From Caulobacter sp. BP25 (lineage in GTDB: Bacteria; Pseudomonadota; Alphaproteobacteria; Caulobacterales; Caulobacteraceae), in contig NZ_PEGH01000017.1 in assembly GCF_002737755.1 (NCBI RefSeq), positions 372,001-436,000 on the forward strand: a stretch of 64,000 nucleotides of DNA. Reading direction: 5' to 3'. The notes under the pieces are model-generated. The model worked only from the letters and a program-made list of their open reading frames with translations. It did not search any database and was not told where the DNA came from. The position numbers and the translations under genes were made by a program. Of the stretch, positions 1 through 10,191 are shown in pieces (positions within the stretch are counted from its first letter, which is position 1; each line of letters starts with the position of its first letter).

Positions 1-1
1 C

Positions 2-589
2 AAGACCCAGGTTGATCCGGACTTCTTCAAGCGTCTCGAGGGCCAGCAAAGCCCGGAGTATCTTTGGATTGGCTGTAGCGACAGCCGGGTTCCCGCCAAC
101 GAGATCGTCGGCCTGGATCCAGGCGAGCTATTCGTGCATCGCAACGTCGCCAACCTCGCCCCGCCCCAGGACGCTAACTATCTCAGCGTGCTGCAGTTTG
201 CGGTCGACGTTCTGAAGGTCAAGCACATCATGGTCGTGGGACACTACGGCTGCGGTGGCGTCGCCGCAGCGATAGACGGCCAACGGCGTGGCCTTGTCGA
301 CCATTGGCTGCATCCGATCCGCGAAGTTTGCGCCGAGCACAAGCACGAGCTTGAGAAAATTCCGGAAAAGCGCGCGATGCTGGACCGCCTCACCGAGCTG
401 AACGTCGCGCGTCAGGTCCGCAATGTGGCGGCTGACGTCTTCGTCCAGGACGCCTGGGCGCGAGGCCAATCCCTGGCCGTGCACGGCTGGGTGTATTCGC
501 TGCACAACGGCCTGGTCACCGATCTGGATATCGGCATCGCGAGCCTAGGCGACTACGAGCGGGTGGTGGCGGAGTCCATGTCCAGCTAG
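2..589 (+). CDS. can: Beta-carbonic anhydrase, cytosolic (5' end cut by window)
   Basis: Interconverts CO2 and bicarbonate in the cytosol. The reading frame is open from base 2 to the TAG at 587-589 and gives 195 residues; the start codon lies outside the window. The zinc/active-site signature CSDSR is at visible residues 25-29 (Cys25, Asp27, Arg29), and the second zinc pair is in the HYGCGG motif. By comparison with E. coli Can (Cys42) roughly 17-20 N-terminal residues are missing. No signal peptide can be judged. It runs toward a second beta-carbonic anhydrase and shares the CTAG at 586-589 with it, so both stop codons overlap. Family assignment is certain; the symbol rests on similarity to the E. 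coli Can type. Confidence 0.93.
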   Translation, partial: KTQVDPDFFKRLEGQQSPEYLWIGCSDSRVPANEIVGLDPGELFVHRNVANLAPPQDANYLSVLQFAVDVLKVKHIMVVGHYGCGGVAAAIDGQRRGLVDHWLHPIREVCAEHKHELEKIPEKRAMLDRLTELNVARQVRNVAADVFVQDAWARGQSLAVHGWVYSLHNGLVTDLDIGIASLGDYERVVAESMSS

Positions 590-1410
590 GCGTCGAAGGC
601 CACCGTGCCCGTAGTCAGGTCGTAGCAGGCCGAAACGACCTTCAGCCGCCCCTCCTCGACCCGCTCGGCCAACGTCCCGTCGGCCACTTTCAGGCGACGG
701 GCGATATCGCGGACATTCTGGCGGATCGCCGCGTCCTGCAGGTCAGCGGGGTGCTGTTCCTCGGCCTCCAGGACGGCCGGCAGGATAGGCAGCACCATCT
801 CGTACAAGGCGCCATGCAGTTCGGCGTGCTTGGTGGCGACGTCCACCGCCGCGCCCACAGCGCCGCACTTGGTGTGGCCCAGCACCACGATGAGCGGGGC
901 TCCCAGGTGCTCGACGGCGTAGACGATCGAGCCGAGGCCCTCCCGGCTGACGGTCGATCCAGCGACACGGACGACAAACAGCTCGCCAAGATTGCAGTCG
1001 AAGATCAGTTCCGGTGCGGCGCGGCTGTCGGAACAGCCGATGATGACGGCGAACGGCTTCTGCCCCTTGGACAGCTCCGCCACGCGCGCCATCGAGGGCA
1101 GGGAGATATTAGCGCCGCCACGGGCGAAGATGGCGTTGCCGTGCTTGAGACGACCCAGCGCCTCGTCCGGGCTGATGGCCATGGCCTCGGCGGCCGCCGG
1201 CGCATGAGCCGGCTCCGGCGTCACGGGCTTAACCGTCGCCAGCGCCTTGTCGAGCGCGGCCTTGTCGGTGGCCTGATGCTTGAGTGCGTGGGCCGTGCGG
1301 CGACCCTTCTTGGTCAGAAGGCTCGGAGAGCCGCCTTCGCCCTCGGCAAACGCGATAGCCGGCGCGGCCACGCCCATGAGAGCGCCCAGCAGCAATCGTC
1401 TCGAAACCAT
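586..1410 (-). CDS. Beta-carbonic anhydrase with Tat-like export signal
   Basis: A second beta-carbonic anhydrase, 274 residues, probably periplasmic. Residues 1-23 form an export signal: twin arginine in SRRLLL at 3-8, a hydrophobic stretch, and an AFA cleavage site near 21-23. Residues 24-80 are an Ala/Pro-rich linker. The catalytic domain follows, with GCSDSR at 125-130 (zinc Cys126, Asp128, Arg130) and HTKCG at 179-183 (zinc His179, Cys182). The twin arginines suggest Tat export of the folded zinc enzyme; this is inferred from the signal alone. It converges on the cytosolic paralog and overlaps it by 4 bp. The two enzymes could balance CO2/bicarbonate on each side of the inner membrane. 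Confidence 0.9.
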   Translation of the reverse strand: MVSRRLLLGALMGVAAPAIAFAEGEGGSPSLLTKKGRRTAHALKHQATDKAALDKALATVKPVTPEPAHAPAAAEAMAISPDEALGRLKHGNAIFARGGANISLPSMARVAELSKGQKPFAVIIGCSDSRAAPELIFDCNLGELFVVRVAGSTVSREGLGSIVYAVEHLGAPLIVVLGHTKCGAVGAAVDVATKHAELHGALYEMVLPILPAVLEAEEQHPADLQDAAIRQNVRDIARRLKVADGTLAERVEEGRLKVVSACYDLTTGTVAFDA

Positions 1411-1482
1411 CTCGTCCCCCGACGTCGGTCAATGTCGCGAAACGCTAAGCCAGAACGGCTCTAAGGAACGTTAATCGAAGGC

Positions 1483-1956
1483 CTAGAGCGGCAATTCAAC
1501 GCGCTTGACCACGGTGCGCATGGCGATGCTTGAGCTGACTCTGACGACACCGGGAATACGAGTCAGCTCTTGAGCGTGCACGCGCTCGAGGTCATCGACA
1601 TCGCGGACCACCAGACGAAGCAAATAGTCCGACCCGCCCGTCATCAGGTAGCATTCAGCGACTTCGCGGACATTGGCGATCGCCTTTTCGAAGGCGCTCA
1701 GCGCCGACTCCGCCTGAGACGACAGAGTAACGGTCACGAAGACGCTGAGCGGCAACCCCACGGCGCGTTCGTCGATCACAGCGGCGTATCGGCTGATCAC
1801 ACCGGACTCTTCCAAGGCCCGAACCCGGCGCAGGCAGGCGGACTCGGAAAGATTCACCGCCTCGCCCATTTCCACATAGCTGGCTCGCCCCCGCCTCTGC
1901 AGGAGGTTGAGGAGCTTCCGGTCGAAACCATCGAGGCTAGCGGCGGGTTTAGTCAT
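1483..1956 (-). CDS. Lrp/AsnC-family transcriptional regulator, likely regulator of ald
   Basis: 157 residues from the ATG at 1956; a GTG three codons upstream (1965) is an alternative start. The N-terminal helix-turn-helix (DRKLLNLLQRRGRASYVEMG, then LSESACLRRVRALE) is typical of Lrp/AsnC. It is followed by the alpha-beta RAM domain that binds amino acids and builds octamers. It is divergent from alanine dehydrogenase with about 118 bp between them. That arrangement is common for an Lrp-type activator of ald that senses alanine. A small perfect dyad at 1973-1985 lies in the gap close to this gene and is a candidate operator. The family is clear; the target gene and ligand are inferred from position. 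Confidence 0.9.
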   Translation of the reverse strand: MTKPAASLDGFDRKLLNLLQRRGRASYVEMGEAVNLSESACLRRVRALEESGVISRYAAVIDERAVGLPLSVFVTVTLSSQAESALSAFEKAIANVREVAECYLMTGGSDYLLRLVVRDVDDLERVHAQELTRIPGVVRVSSSIAMRTVVKRVELPL

Positions 1957-1972
1957 GCTTGGCACGTCCGGC

Positions 1973-1985
1973 GCAGGAATCCTGC
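1973..1985. promoter_or_regulatory. Small dyad in the lrp-ald divergent region, candidate operator
   Basis: GCAGGA-A-TCCTGC: 6-bp perfect arms around a single central base, in the gap between the Lrp-type regulator and ald. Its place close to the regulator start would suit autoregulation. Lrp-family sites are degenerate, so this is only a candidate. Confidence 0.3.
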
Positions 1986-2074
1986 ATTAAACTAGTATCA
2001 AAGCACAAAATCACCAAGGAAACTGCGCGTTCCGAAGAGCACAATTCCAAGAAAGCGCCTTTGGAGGAAGCATC

Positions 2075-3187
2075 ATGCGGGTTGGCGTCCCCTCAGAGAT
2101 CAAAGCGGGCGAACACCGGGTCGGGCTTACGCCGACAGCCGTCCGTGAATATGTCGGCCACGGCCACACGGTTCTTGTTCAATCGGGCGCCGGACTTGGC
2201 GCGGGCCATGCTGACGAGGCCTATGTGAAAGCGGGGGCGAGCATAGCCCCCGACGCCGCAGCGGTCTTCGCCGGCGCGGACATGATCGTGAAGGTCAAGG
2301 AGCCGCAGAAGGTCGAGTGGGAGAAGCTCGAACCGCGGCACATTCTCTTCACATATCTGCACCTGGCGCCCGATCCGGCCCAGACCGAAGGCCTGCTGAA
2401 AAGCGGCTGCGCGGCCATCGCCTACGAGACCGTCACCGATGCGCGCGGCGGCCTGCCGCTGTTGGCGCCGATGTCCGAGGTCGCGGGACGTATTGCGGTC
2501 TACTCGGCCGCCGAGACCCTGCTGAAACATAATGGCGGCATGGGCTTGCTGCTCAGCGGCGTTCCGGGCGTGCCGCCGGCGCGCGTGGTCGTGCTGGGCG
2601 GCGGGGTCGTAGGCAGCAACGCCGCGCGCATGGCCGCGGGCCTGGACGCGGACGTCGTGCTCCTTGAGCGGTCGATCCCGCGCATGCGCGAGCTGGACGA
2701 CCTTTACCAGGGCCGCATCCTGACCCGCTACTCCACCTTCGCGGCCGTCGAGGAGGAAATCCTCAAGGCCGACGTGGTGATCGGTGCTGTGCTGACGGCT
2801 GGCGCGGCCGCGCCCAAGCTGGTGCGCCGCGAACACCTGAAGCAGATGACGCCGGGCTCGGTCTTAGTCGATGTCTCGATCGACCAGGGGGGCTGCTTCG
2901 AAACCAGCAAGCCGACAACCCACGCCGAACCGACCTACACGGTCGACGGCGTGGTGCACTACTGCGTGGCCAACATGCCGGGCGCGGCCCCGCGCACCTC
3001 ATCCGAAGCCCTCGGCAACGCCACCTTGCCCTTCGGCCTGGCGATCGCCGACAAGGGCCTGGACGCGCTCAAGGCCAATGTTCACCTGGCGCGCGGTCTC
3101 AATGTGCTGAAGGGCGAATTGACCCACCCCGCCGTCGCCGAAGCGCTAGGCAAGACCTCTGTCGACCCCTACGGGGCCTGGAAGTAA
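2075..3187 (+). CDS. ald: Alanine dehydrogenase
   Basis: 370 residues, the usual length. Catalyses reversible NAD-dependent oxidative deamination of L-alanine to pyruvate and ammonia. The N-terminus [20 protein letters not shown] is the conserved substrate-binding start. A Rossmann fold begins at [17 protein letters not shown], and the C-terminal part carries the conserved [11 protein letters not shown] and [15 protein letters not shown] motifs. A good ribosome site (TTGGAGGAAG) precedes the ATG. It is transcribed away from an Lrp-type regulator and appears monocistronic, since the next gene is on the opposite strand. Likely role: catabolism of alanine as a carbon and nitrogen source. Confidence 0.97.
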   Translation: MRVGVPSEIKAGEHRVGLTPTAVREYVGHGHTVLVQSGAGLGAGHADEAYVKAGASIAPDAAAVFAGADMIVKVKEPQKVEWEKLEPRHILFTYLHLAPDPAQTEGLLKSGCAAIAYETVTDARGGLPLLAPMSEVAGRIAVYSAAETLLKHNGGMGLLLSGVPGVPPARVVVLGGGVVGSNAARMAAGLDADVVLLERSIPRMRELDDLYQGRILTRYSTFAAVEEEILKADVVIGAVLTAGAAAPKLVRREHLKQMTPGSVLVDVSIDQGGCFETSKPTTHAEPTYTVDGVVHYCVANMPGAAPRTSSEALGNATLPFGLAIADKGLDALKANVHLARGLNVLKGELTHPAVAEALGKTSVDPYGAWK

Positions 3188-3235
3188 GCGTTGGAAGCCG
3201 CGCCCCCCCGGTCCAGGCCGGGGAGCAGCCTTCCT

Positions 3236-3940
3236 TCACGCCGCGAAGCGAGCGATGTCCTGACGGCTGCCAATCAGGTCCAAGACGTCGTTCATCCGGA
3301 AACCCGGATCGACGGGGTGCAGGGCGTCATAGACCGAGCGCGCGAAGGCGAGATCGGCGGCGGTCTTGACCCGCCAGTCGAGACGCGACCAGTCGCGAGG
3401 CGCCATTAGGTGCGCCTGGCTCCAGCGCCCCTGTTGATTACGAATGGCGGCTGTCGGCGAGATACGCGCCATCGGATCCCGCTCCTCGGCAGCGGCGGCT
3501 TGCAGCGCCTCGGCCTTGATCACCTCGACTTCGAGACCGGCAGGATAGGTCCGTTGGACACGGTTGGATGTGTAGTCGACGCCGCTGACCAGAGCCAGAC
3601 GGACAGCCTCGTCAATCACCCCCGGATCGACAAAGGGCGCGTCCCCCTTCAAGCGGACAACATGGCTAACCGAGCTGATGGTTTCGGCGCAGCGGGCGAT
3701 GCACGCCAGGATGTCGGCGCCGGCGCCACGATGAACCGTAAAGCCACGTGAAACCAGGAAGCCGGCCAGGGCGTCATCGACCGTGTCGGCGCTGGTGGCG
3801 ACGATGATCTTGGAAAGACAGCGCGCGCCGCGCAGGCGCTCCAGCTGACGGATGATCATGGGCTCGCCGCGAAGCGTGGCCATCGACTTGCCCGGCAGTC
3901 GGGTGGACCCCATGCGGGCCTGCAGCACGGCGAGGATCAT
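3236..3940 (-). CDS. SpsF/NeuA-like nucleotidyl (cytidylyl) transferase
   Basis: 234 residues. The start MILAVLQARMGSTRLPGK is the nucleotide-binding signature of the SpsF (spore coat polysaccharide) and acylneuraminate cytidylyltransferase family, which activates sugars as CMP or similar nucleotides. An RLKGDAPFVDP motif corresponds to the metal/nucleotide site LxGDxP of the family. The gene lies 182 bp downstream of an aldo/keto reductase-like gene on the same strand. Such pairs occur in surface or flagellin glycan loci, so a role in activating an unusual sugar is likely. The actual substrate cannot be read from the sequence. Confidence 0.85.
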   Translation of the reverse strand: MILAVLQARMGSTRLPGKSMATLRGEPMIIRQLERLRGARCLSKIIVATSADTVDDALAGFLVSRGFTVHRGAGADILACIARCAETISSVSHVVRLKGDAPFVDPGVIDEAVRLALVSGVDYTSNRVQRTYPAGLEVEVIKAEALQAAAAEERDPMARISPTAAIRNQQGRWSQAHLMAPRDWSRLDWRVKTAADLAFARSVYDALHPVDPGFRMNDVLDLIGSRQDIARFAA

Positions 3941-4122
3941 GTCGCGTCTCTCCCTCAGTTGGGATCAAACTAGGCCTTGAGTCTTAAAATCCGAGTGAAT
4001 CTTAGGGTTAATCGACCTTAAGCAAAGTGCTTCGTCGACCGTGACGCGGCCTACGATTGAAACAGTGTCCAGGATGATTCTAGGGGCGCGCCAGGGGATG
4101 CGGCGCGTCGGCGGGCCATCCC

Positions 4123-4998
4123 TCAGGCGACCCAACGTCGCGGGTCGAGCGCGACGGGATCGTCGATCGCCATCTCGTCCCAGTCGAGGTCCGGTGGCGG
4201 GCTTGAAGCCGCAGCCACCACCGCCGAGAGTTCCGCGGCAGAATTGACGCCGACCAGCACGGCCGATCCTTCCGGACGCGACAAGGCAAAGCCCAAAGCG
4301 GCCTGCAAGGGATCCGAGCGGCCTTCGGCGATCATACGGCGTACGCGCGATAAGCGGCCCGAGGCCCCCTTCAACTGGGCCGGCACGCGATCAGGCGGCA
4401 GGAACAACAAACCATTGAGGAAAATCGAGCGCAGGTGCACCTCGACCCCCATGCCCGCGATGCGCTGCAGCGAGCCATCGGCCAGCAGGCGCTGATCGAG
4501 CAGACTGGCGGGCGCCTGCAGAATGTCTGGCTTAAAGCGCTTGGCGACGCCAACGGGATCGTCCGAAGCATGGGCGGCGACGCCGACCTTGGCGAACACG
4601 CCTTGATCCTTCAGGCGCTGAAGACGGTCCCAAAGCGCCGGTCCATGCGCCCCGAACAATTCCGACGGCGAATGGACGATGATGGCGTCCGCGCGCTCGA
4701 CGCCCAGGCGACGAAGGGTGGCGCGAGCCTCGGCCTCGACATAGTCGGGACCACGATCAGCGCGACCGGCGGCCAGGGTGATGCGGAATGGCGTCGGGCG
4801 CGGTAGCACTTCGCCCAGAGTCGTTTCCGCGCGGCCAAACAGGCCCGAAGCGTCGAGAACCGACAGGCGCGCGCGCGCGGCGATGTTCAGGATTTCGCGC
4901 GTCTCAGCTTCGGGCGAGCGGCCGCGAGGCGCGGAACCGCTTCCGTCGAGGCCGAACTGCGCGGCCGCGAGACCCAATTTTGAAACCGAAATGGACAT
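4123..4998 (-). CDS. Aldo/keto reductase-family protein lacking the catalytic Tyr and Lys
   Basis: 291 residues with the fold signatures of aldo/keto reductases: the strand ending in LDASGLFG (49-55 region), the LRRLGVERAD helix, VHSP, and KVGVAAHA in the middle strand. The usual tetrad is Asp-Tyr-Lys-His. Asp49 and the His of VHSP are present. The Tyr position, five after the Asp, is Phe54. The strand that should carry the catalytic Lys reads FRITLAAG with no Lys. A normal hydride-transfer reaction therefore looks unlikely. It may be a scaffold or a lyase/epimerase-like derivative. The SpsF-like nucleotidyltransferase lies just downstream on the same strand, which suggests a shared sugar pathway. 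Confidence 0.82.
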   Translation of the reverse strand: MSISVSKLGLAAAQFGLDGSGSAPRGRSPEAETREILNIAARARLSVLDASGLFGRAETTLGEVLPRPTPFRITLAAGRADRGPDYVEAEARATLRRLGVERADAIIVHSPSELFGAHGPALWDRLQRLKDQGVFAKVGVAAHASDDPVGVAKRFKPDILQAPASLLDQRLLADGSLQRIAGMGVEVHLRSIFLNGLLFLPPDRVPAQLKGASGRLSRVRRMIAEGRSDPLQAALGFALSRPEGSAVLVGVNSAAELSAVVAAASSPPPDLDWDEMAIDDPVALDPRRWVA

Positions 4999-5085
4999 GC
5001 CATCCGTGCGGAGATTACCAATCGAAGATCGACGCTACGCGCCAAGGTTTGAACATCAGGTTTCTGGAACCTTGCCGAGGGGTTA

Positions 5086-6072
5086 ATGTTAGTCCCAATG
5101 ATGAACCACCGCTCCGACGATGCATGGCCGATGCACGGGATGACCGATGACGCCCGGTCGGCCTTGTCCGAAGCCCTTTCGCGAGGTCCTGCAGCCCTCG
5201 CCACGATTGTTTCGCTGGGCGGGGGCGGGCCCCGTCCCGTCGGGACGCAGATGGTGTTCGGCGATCAGATCATTTCCGGATTTCTGTCCGGCGGTTGCAT
5301 CGAGGCCGACGTCGAAAGCCATGCTCAAGCAAGCCTCGAGGATGGCAAGCCCCGTCGTCTGGTCTACGGCGAAGGCAGTCCCTGGCCGGATATTCGCCTC
5401 CTATGCGGCGTGCGGATCGAAATCCTTGTGGAACGCATCACGCCCGAGGATGCGGCCGTACGGGCGCTTCTTGATCTTGCCCAGCGGAGGACTCCCGCCT
5501 TCTGGGTCAGCGACGGGCTACGCCGCCATTGCGCGGAAGAGCCGCAAGCTCTCTGGCTTGGCGCTTTTGAGCGGGCGTACGATCCCCAACCGCGGCTGGT
5601 CGTTGTCGGCGGCGACCCCACGGCCCTCGCCGTCGCAAGCCTGGGCGCGCAGTCGGGCTTCGAGACCACACTGCTCAGGCCCAAGGGCCCTGCGTCACCG
5701 CCGCCGCTTGTGGGCGTGGCCTATCGACGCGACAGCATCGAGGCTGCGTTGGCCGATATCGGCCTCGACGCCTGGACAGCGATGGCGGTCTGCGGTCACG
5801 AGCCCGAGCAGGACCATGCCGCCCTGATGGCGGCATTGCCCTCCGAAGCCCCCTATGTGGGCCTGCTCGGCGCCCGGCGTCGGCTTCCCGAGCGTCTGGC
5901 CCGCCTGCGATCGGATGGTATTTCGGAGCGTGATCTGGCCAAGTTGCGCGCGCCGATTGGACTCGACCTGGGCGGCAAGGCGCCGTTCGAGGTGGCGGTG
6001 GCGGTGATCGGCGAGGTGATGGCCGCGCGCCACGGCCAGCCCGCCCTGGCGCGACAGTCCGTCGAGGTCTAG
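5086..6072 (+). CDS. XdhC/CoxI-family protein (molybdenum cofactor insertion)
   Basis: 328 residues. The N-terminal XdhC/CoxI domain is recognised by ALATIVSLGGGGPRPVG and FLSGGCIEADVE; the C-terminal XdhC Rossmann domain by RLVVVGGDPTALAV and GLLGARRR. XdhC proteins bind molybdenum cofactor, promote its sulfuration and deliver it to xanthine dehydrogenase or related hydroxylases. No molybdoenzyme gene is adjacent, so the partner must be elsewhere. The ATG at 5086 has a GAGGGG close upstream; ATGs at 5098 and 5101 are alternatives. It converges on a creatininase-family gene and shares the CTAG at 6069-6072 with it. Confidence 0.85.
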   Translation: MLVPMMNHRSDDAWPMHGMTDDARSALSEALSRGPAALATIVSLGGGGPRPVGTQMVFGDQIISGFLSGGCIEADVESHAQASLEDGKPRRLVYGEGSPWPDIRLLCGVRIEILVERITPEDAAVRALLDLAQRRTPAFWVSDGLRRHCAEEPQALWLGAFERAYDPQPRLVVVGGDPTALAVASLGAQSGFETTLLRPKGPASPPPLVGVAYRRDSIEAALADIGLDAWTAMAVCGHEPEQDHAALMAALPSEAPYVGLLGARRRLPERLARLRSDGISERDLAKLRAPIGLDLGGKAPFEVAVAVIGEVMAARHGQPALARQSVEV

Positions 6073-6821
6073 ACCGGCGTCGCTTCCGCCGAGAACGTCT
6101 CAAGGTCCTCGATCAACGACCTCGCGGCGAGATCCACGAGCGCCCCGCCCTTTTCGGGCGTCGCCTGCGCCGGGTCCGAGCCCATGCGACCATCGGCGTA
6201 ACGCGCCCGAAAATCCAGCGCCTCGCGGATCGGGCCCGTCGGGGCGATCTTCGGCTCGTACGCCGCCGTCTTGATCGTCTCCGGGTAAGCCCACTGGGTC
6301 ACGGCGATCTCGGACGGCGTGGCGTGACTGCCATGGCCGGTCGGAAACTGGCTGTTGGCCAAGGCGTTGACGCCCGCCAGGTCCCACCAGTTCTTCAGCT
6401 TCAGCGCGAACGGCGCCCGTTCCTTGCGGAAGCTGTACTCAGCGTAGATCTCGGAAAAAGCCGCTTCGATCGAGGCGACATTGCCGCCGTGCCCGTTCAG
6501 GAAATAGATGCGCGTGAACCCGTGGGCGCCCAGCGAACGCACCCAGTCGCCGATCGCGGCGATGAAGGTCGAGGGCCGCAGGAAGATGGTTCCCGGAAAG
6601 GCCAGGTGGTGCTGGGCCATGCCGATATTGAAGGTCGGCGCCACCAGCACCTTGTCGGTGCGCTTATGGGCTTCGTGGGCGATGATCTCGGGGCATAGCC
6701 AATCGGTGCCGAGCAGGCCCGTCGGGCCGTGCTGTTCGTTCGAGCCGATCGGCACCACCACCGTCCGGCTGGTCTTCAGATAGGCTTCGATCTCGGCCCA
6801 GGTGGACAGCGCGAGCAGCAT
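6069..6821 (-). CDS. Creatininase-family amidohydrolase
   Basis: 250 residues. The creatininase fold is shown by VVPIGSNEQHGPTGLLGTDW (metal Glu, His and Asp), then FLNGHGGN and the HGSHATPSE segment near residue 185, all typical metal and substrate positions. Members open cyclic amides such as creatinine or act on formamide precursors (MftE, ArfB). Nothing nearby identifies the substrate. It is divergent from acsA across 176 bp and convergent with the XdhC-family gene. A purine/amide catabolic link with XdhC is possible but unproven. Confidence 0.85.
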   Translation of the reverse strand: MLLALSTWAEIEAYLKTSRTVVVPIGSNEQHGPTGLLGTDWLCPEIIAHEAHKRTDKVLVAPTFNIGMAQHHLAFPGTIFLRPSTFIAAIGDWVRSLGAHGFTRIYFLNGHGGNVASIEAAFSEIYAEYSFRKERAPFALKLKNWWDLAGVNALANSQFPTGHGSHATPSEIAVTQWAYPETIKTAAYEPKIAPTGPIREALDFRARYADGRMGSDPAQATPEKGGALVDLAARSLIEDLETFSAEATPV

Positions 6822-6906
6822 GGAGGCACTCCGGTAAACTGAGGCCTCTGCTTTACGCCTCTAGGATCGGGTCGTCATCTTCCAGCCCCATCGACCTGCG
6901 AACGCT

Positions 6907-6953
6907 GCTGGCGGCGACAAACCTCAGTGGTCTTATTGCGCTAGGCCGCCAGC
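6907..6953. promoter_or_regulatory. Perfect 9-bp inverted repeat upstream of acsA
   Basis: GCTGGCGGC at 6907-6915 is exactly complementary to GCCGCCAGC at 6945-6953, with 29 bp between. It lies between the creatininase-family gene and acsA, 44 bp before the acsA start. It could be an operator bound by a dimer with looped-out centre, or a stem in the acsA leader. No known site is recognised. Confidence 0.35.
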
Positions 6954-6997
6954 TTCGCCTATCTCGGCGGCAAATGATATAAAAGGGAGTACGGCGA

Positions 6998-8938
<1,941 letters not shown>

Positions 8939-8978
8939 GGCCTGACGAAAATCGCGCTTGGGCGTTAGCGTCGGGGTG

Positions 8979-9536
8979 ATGCGTTCGATCCTTCTCGTCC
9001 TGGGTTTCGCCGCCGCGCTCTCCTCCCCTGCCTCGGGAGCGGATGACGTCGGCGCGCGTCGCGACGCCGTCGACGTGTCGATGGGGGTGGACGAGCAAGG
9101 CCACGGCGTCGTTCGCGCTCGCACCGAAATCGCTGCTTCACCCGAGGTCGTCTATCGCACCTTGCTCGACTGCGACCGCGCCGCTCGGATCATGCCCGGG
9201 GTCCGCAGGTGCAAGGTCGTGTCCTCCGGAGTCGAGGGCGAAATCCGGGAGCATGTGGTCCGGTTCAGCGTCTTCCTGCCGCCGCTACGCTCGACCTCCC
9301 GGGTGACGCTGGAGCCAAACCGGCAGATCCGCTTCACCTGCATAAAGGGCGACATCCGAGCGTGCGATGGAACGTGGCGACTGACGCCTATCGACGGCGG
9401 TCGCCGCACTCAGGTGGCCTATGATTTCTGGGCGTCACCCCCCTTTGGCCTTCCCGTCGACTTGGCTGGCCGCATGATGCGCCGCGACGCGCCAGCGGCG
9501 TTGGAGGCTCTTCGGCGCGAGTGCGAGCGCCCATGA
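8979..9536 (+). CDS. Exported SRPBCC (START/polyketide-cyclase-like) protein
   Basis: 185 residues from the ATG at 8979; a TTG at 8958 would add seven residues before an obvious signal peptide. The N-terminus MRSILLVLGFAAALSSPASG is a Sec signal with cleavage near residue 20. The rest fits the SRPBCC fold: TEIAASPEVVYRTLLDCDRA is the classic opening strand and helix, and GTWRLTPIDGGRRTQVAY is the late beta hairpin. Such proteins bind lipids or other hydrophobic molecules. Its stop codon overlaps the next start (ATGA), so it is translationally coupled to the DCC protein. The ligand is unknown. Confidence 0.8.
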   Translation: MRSILLVLGFAAALSSPASGADDVGARRDAVDVSMGVDEQGHGVVRARTEIAASPEVVYRTLLDCDRAARIMPGVRRCKVVSSGVEGEIREHVVRFSVFLPPLRSTSRVTLEPNRQIRFTCIKGDIRACDGTWRLTPIDGGRRTQVAYDFWASPPFGLPVDLAGRMMRRDAPAALEALRRECERP

Positions 9537-9961
9537 CCGCCCCGCTACGTCCACAGGTCGATGACCTGATGCTGTTTGACGGGATGTGCAATCTCTGCGA
9601 CGGCGCGGTGCGAACGGTGATGGCGCTGGACCGGGACAGCGCCATCCGTTTCACCCCCCTGCAGACGCCCTACGGCCAGAAGCTCGCCGCCCTACACGGC
9701 GTGGACCCAAGCTCGCCCGAAAGTCTCGTTTTCCTGGAACACGGCCGGGCGCTCACGAAGACGGCGGCGTTCGCGGCAATCCTCCGGCGCATGCCGGCCC
9801 CATGGCGCTGGCTGGCGATCATCGACCACTGGCCACGCGGCCTGACCGACCGCGTCTATGATTGGATCGCCGTCAACCGCTACCGCCTCTTTGGGCGTCG
9901 GGACCGCTGCGTCATTCCCACGGAAAGCCAGCGCGCCCGGTTCCTGACCGAAGAACCCTAG
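9533..9961 (+). CDS. DCC-family thiol-disulfide oxidoreductase-like protein (DUF393)
   Basis: 142 residues. The DxxCxxC family signature is seen as FDGMCNLCDG near residues 14-23, followed by the conserved RFTPLQTPYG segment and the basic stretch NRYRLFGRRDRC near the end. The DCC family has a thioredoxin-like fold and is assumed to act on thiols; its physiological role is not established. The start at 9533 overlaps the stop of the START-like gene by four bases, which favours it over the GTG at 9521. The two proteins are likely made together. Confidence 0.85.
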   Translation: MTAPLRPQVDDLMLFDGMCNLCDGAVRTVMALDRDSAIRFTPLQTPYGQKLAALHGVDPSSPESLVFLEHGRALTKTAAFAAILRRMPAPWRWLAIIDHWPRGLTDRVYDWIAVNRYRLFGRRDRCVIPTESQRARFLTEEP

Positions 9962-10191
9962 AGCAACCCCGCGATGCTCTCGACGCTGTAAAGCTTCCGC
10001 AGAACGGGCGTACCCGGATCCGCATCGTCATGAAGCGCACCGCCACACTCGCGCCCTGCGACGGGGAGGCGAAAAGGCCACCATTAACGGTCACGTGACG
10101 CTTCGCTTCCCGGCAGATGACAGCTCGGTAAGGTTTACCTCGAGGGCGTCAGTGCTAGGGTTCTACGCGATTACTCAGGAGATTCCCGCGC

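Noticed and set aside
3188..3235. G/C hairpin after ald as a terminator
   Set aside because: The CCCCGG/CCGGGG stem is short and has no T tract on either strand.
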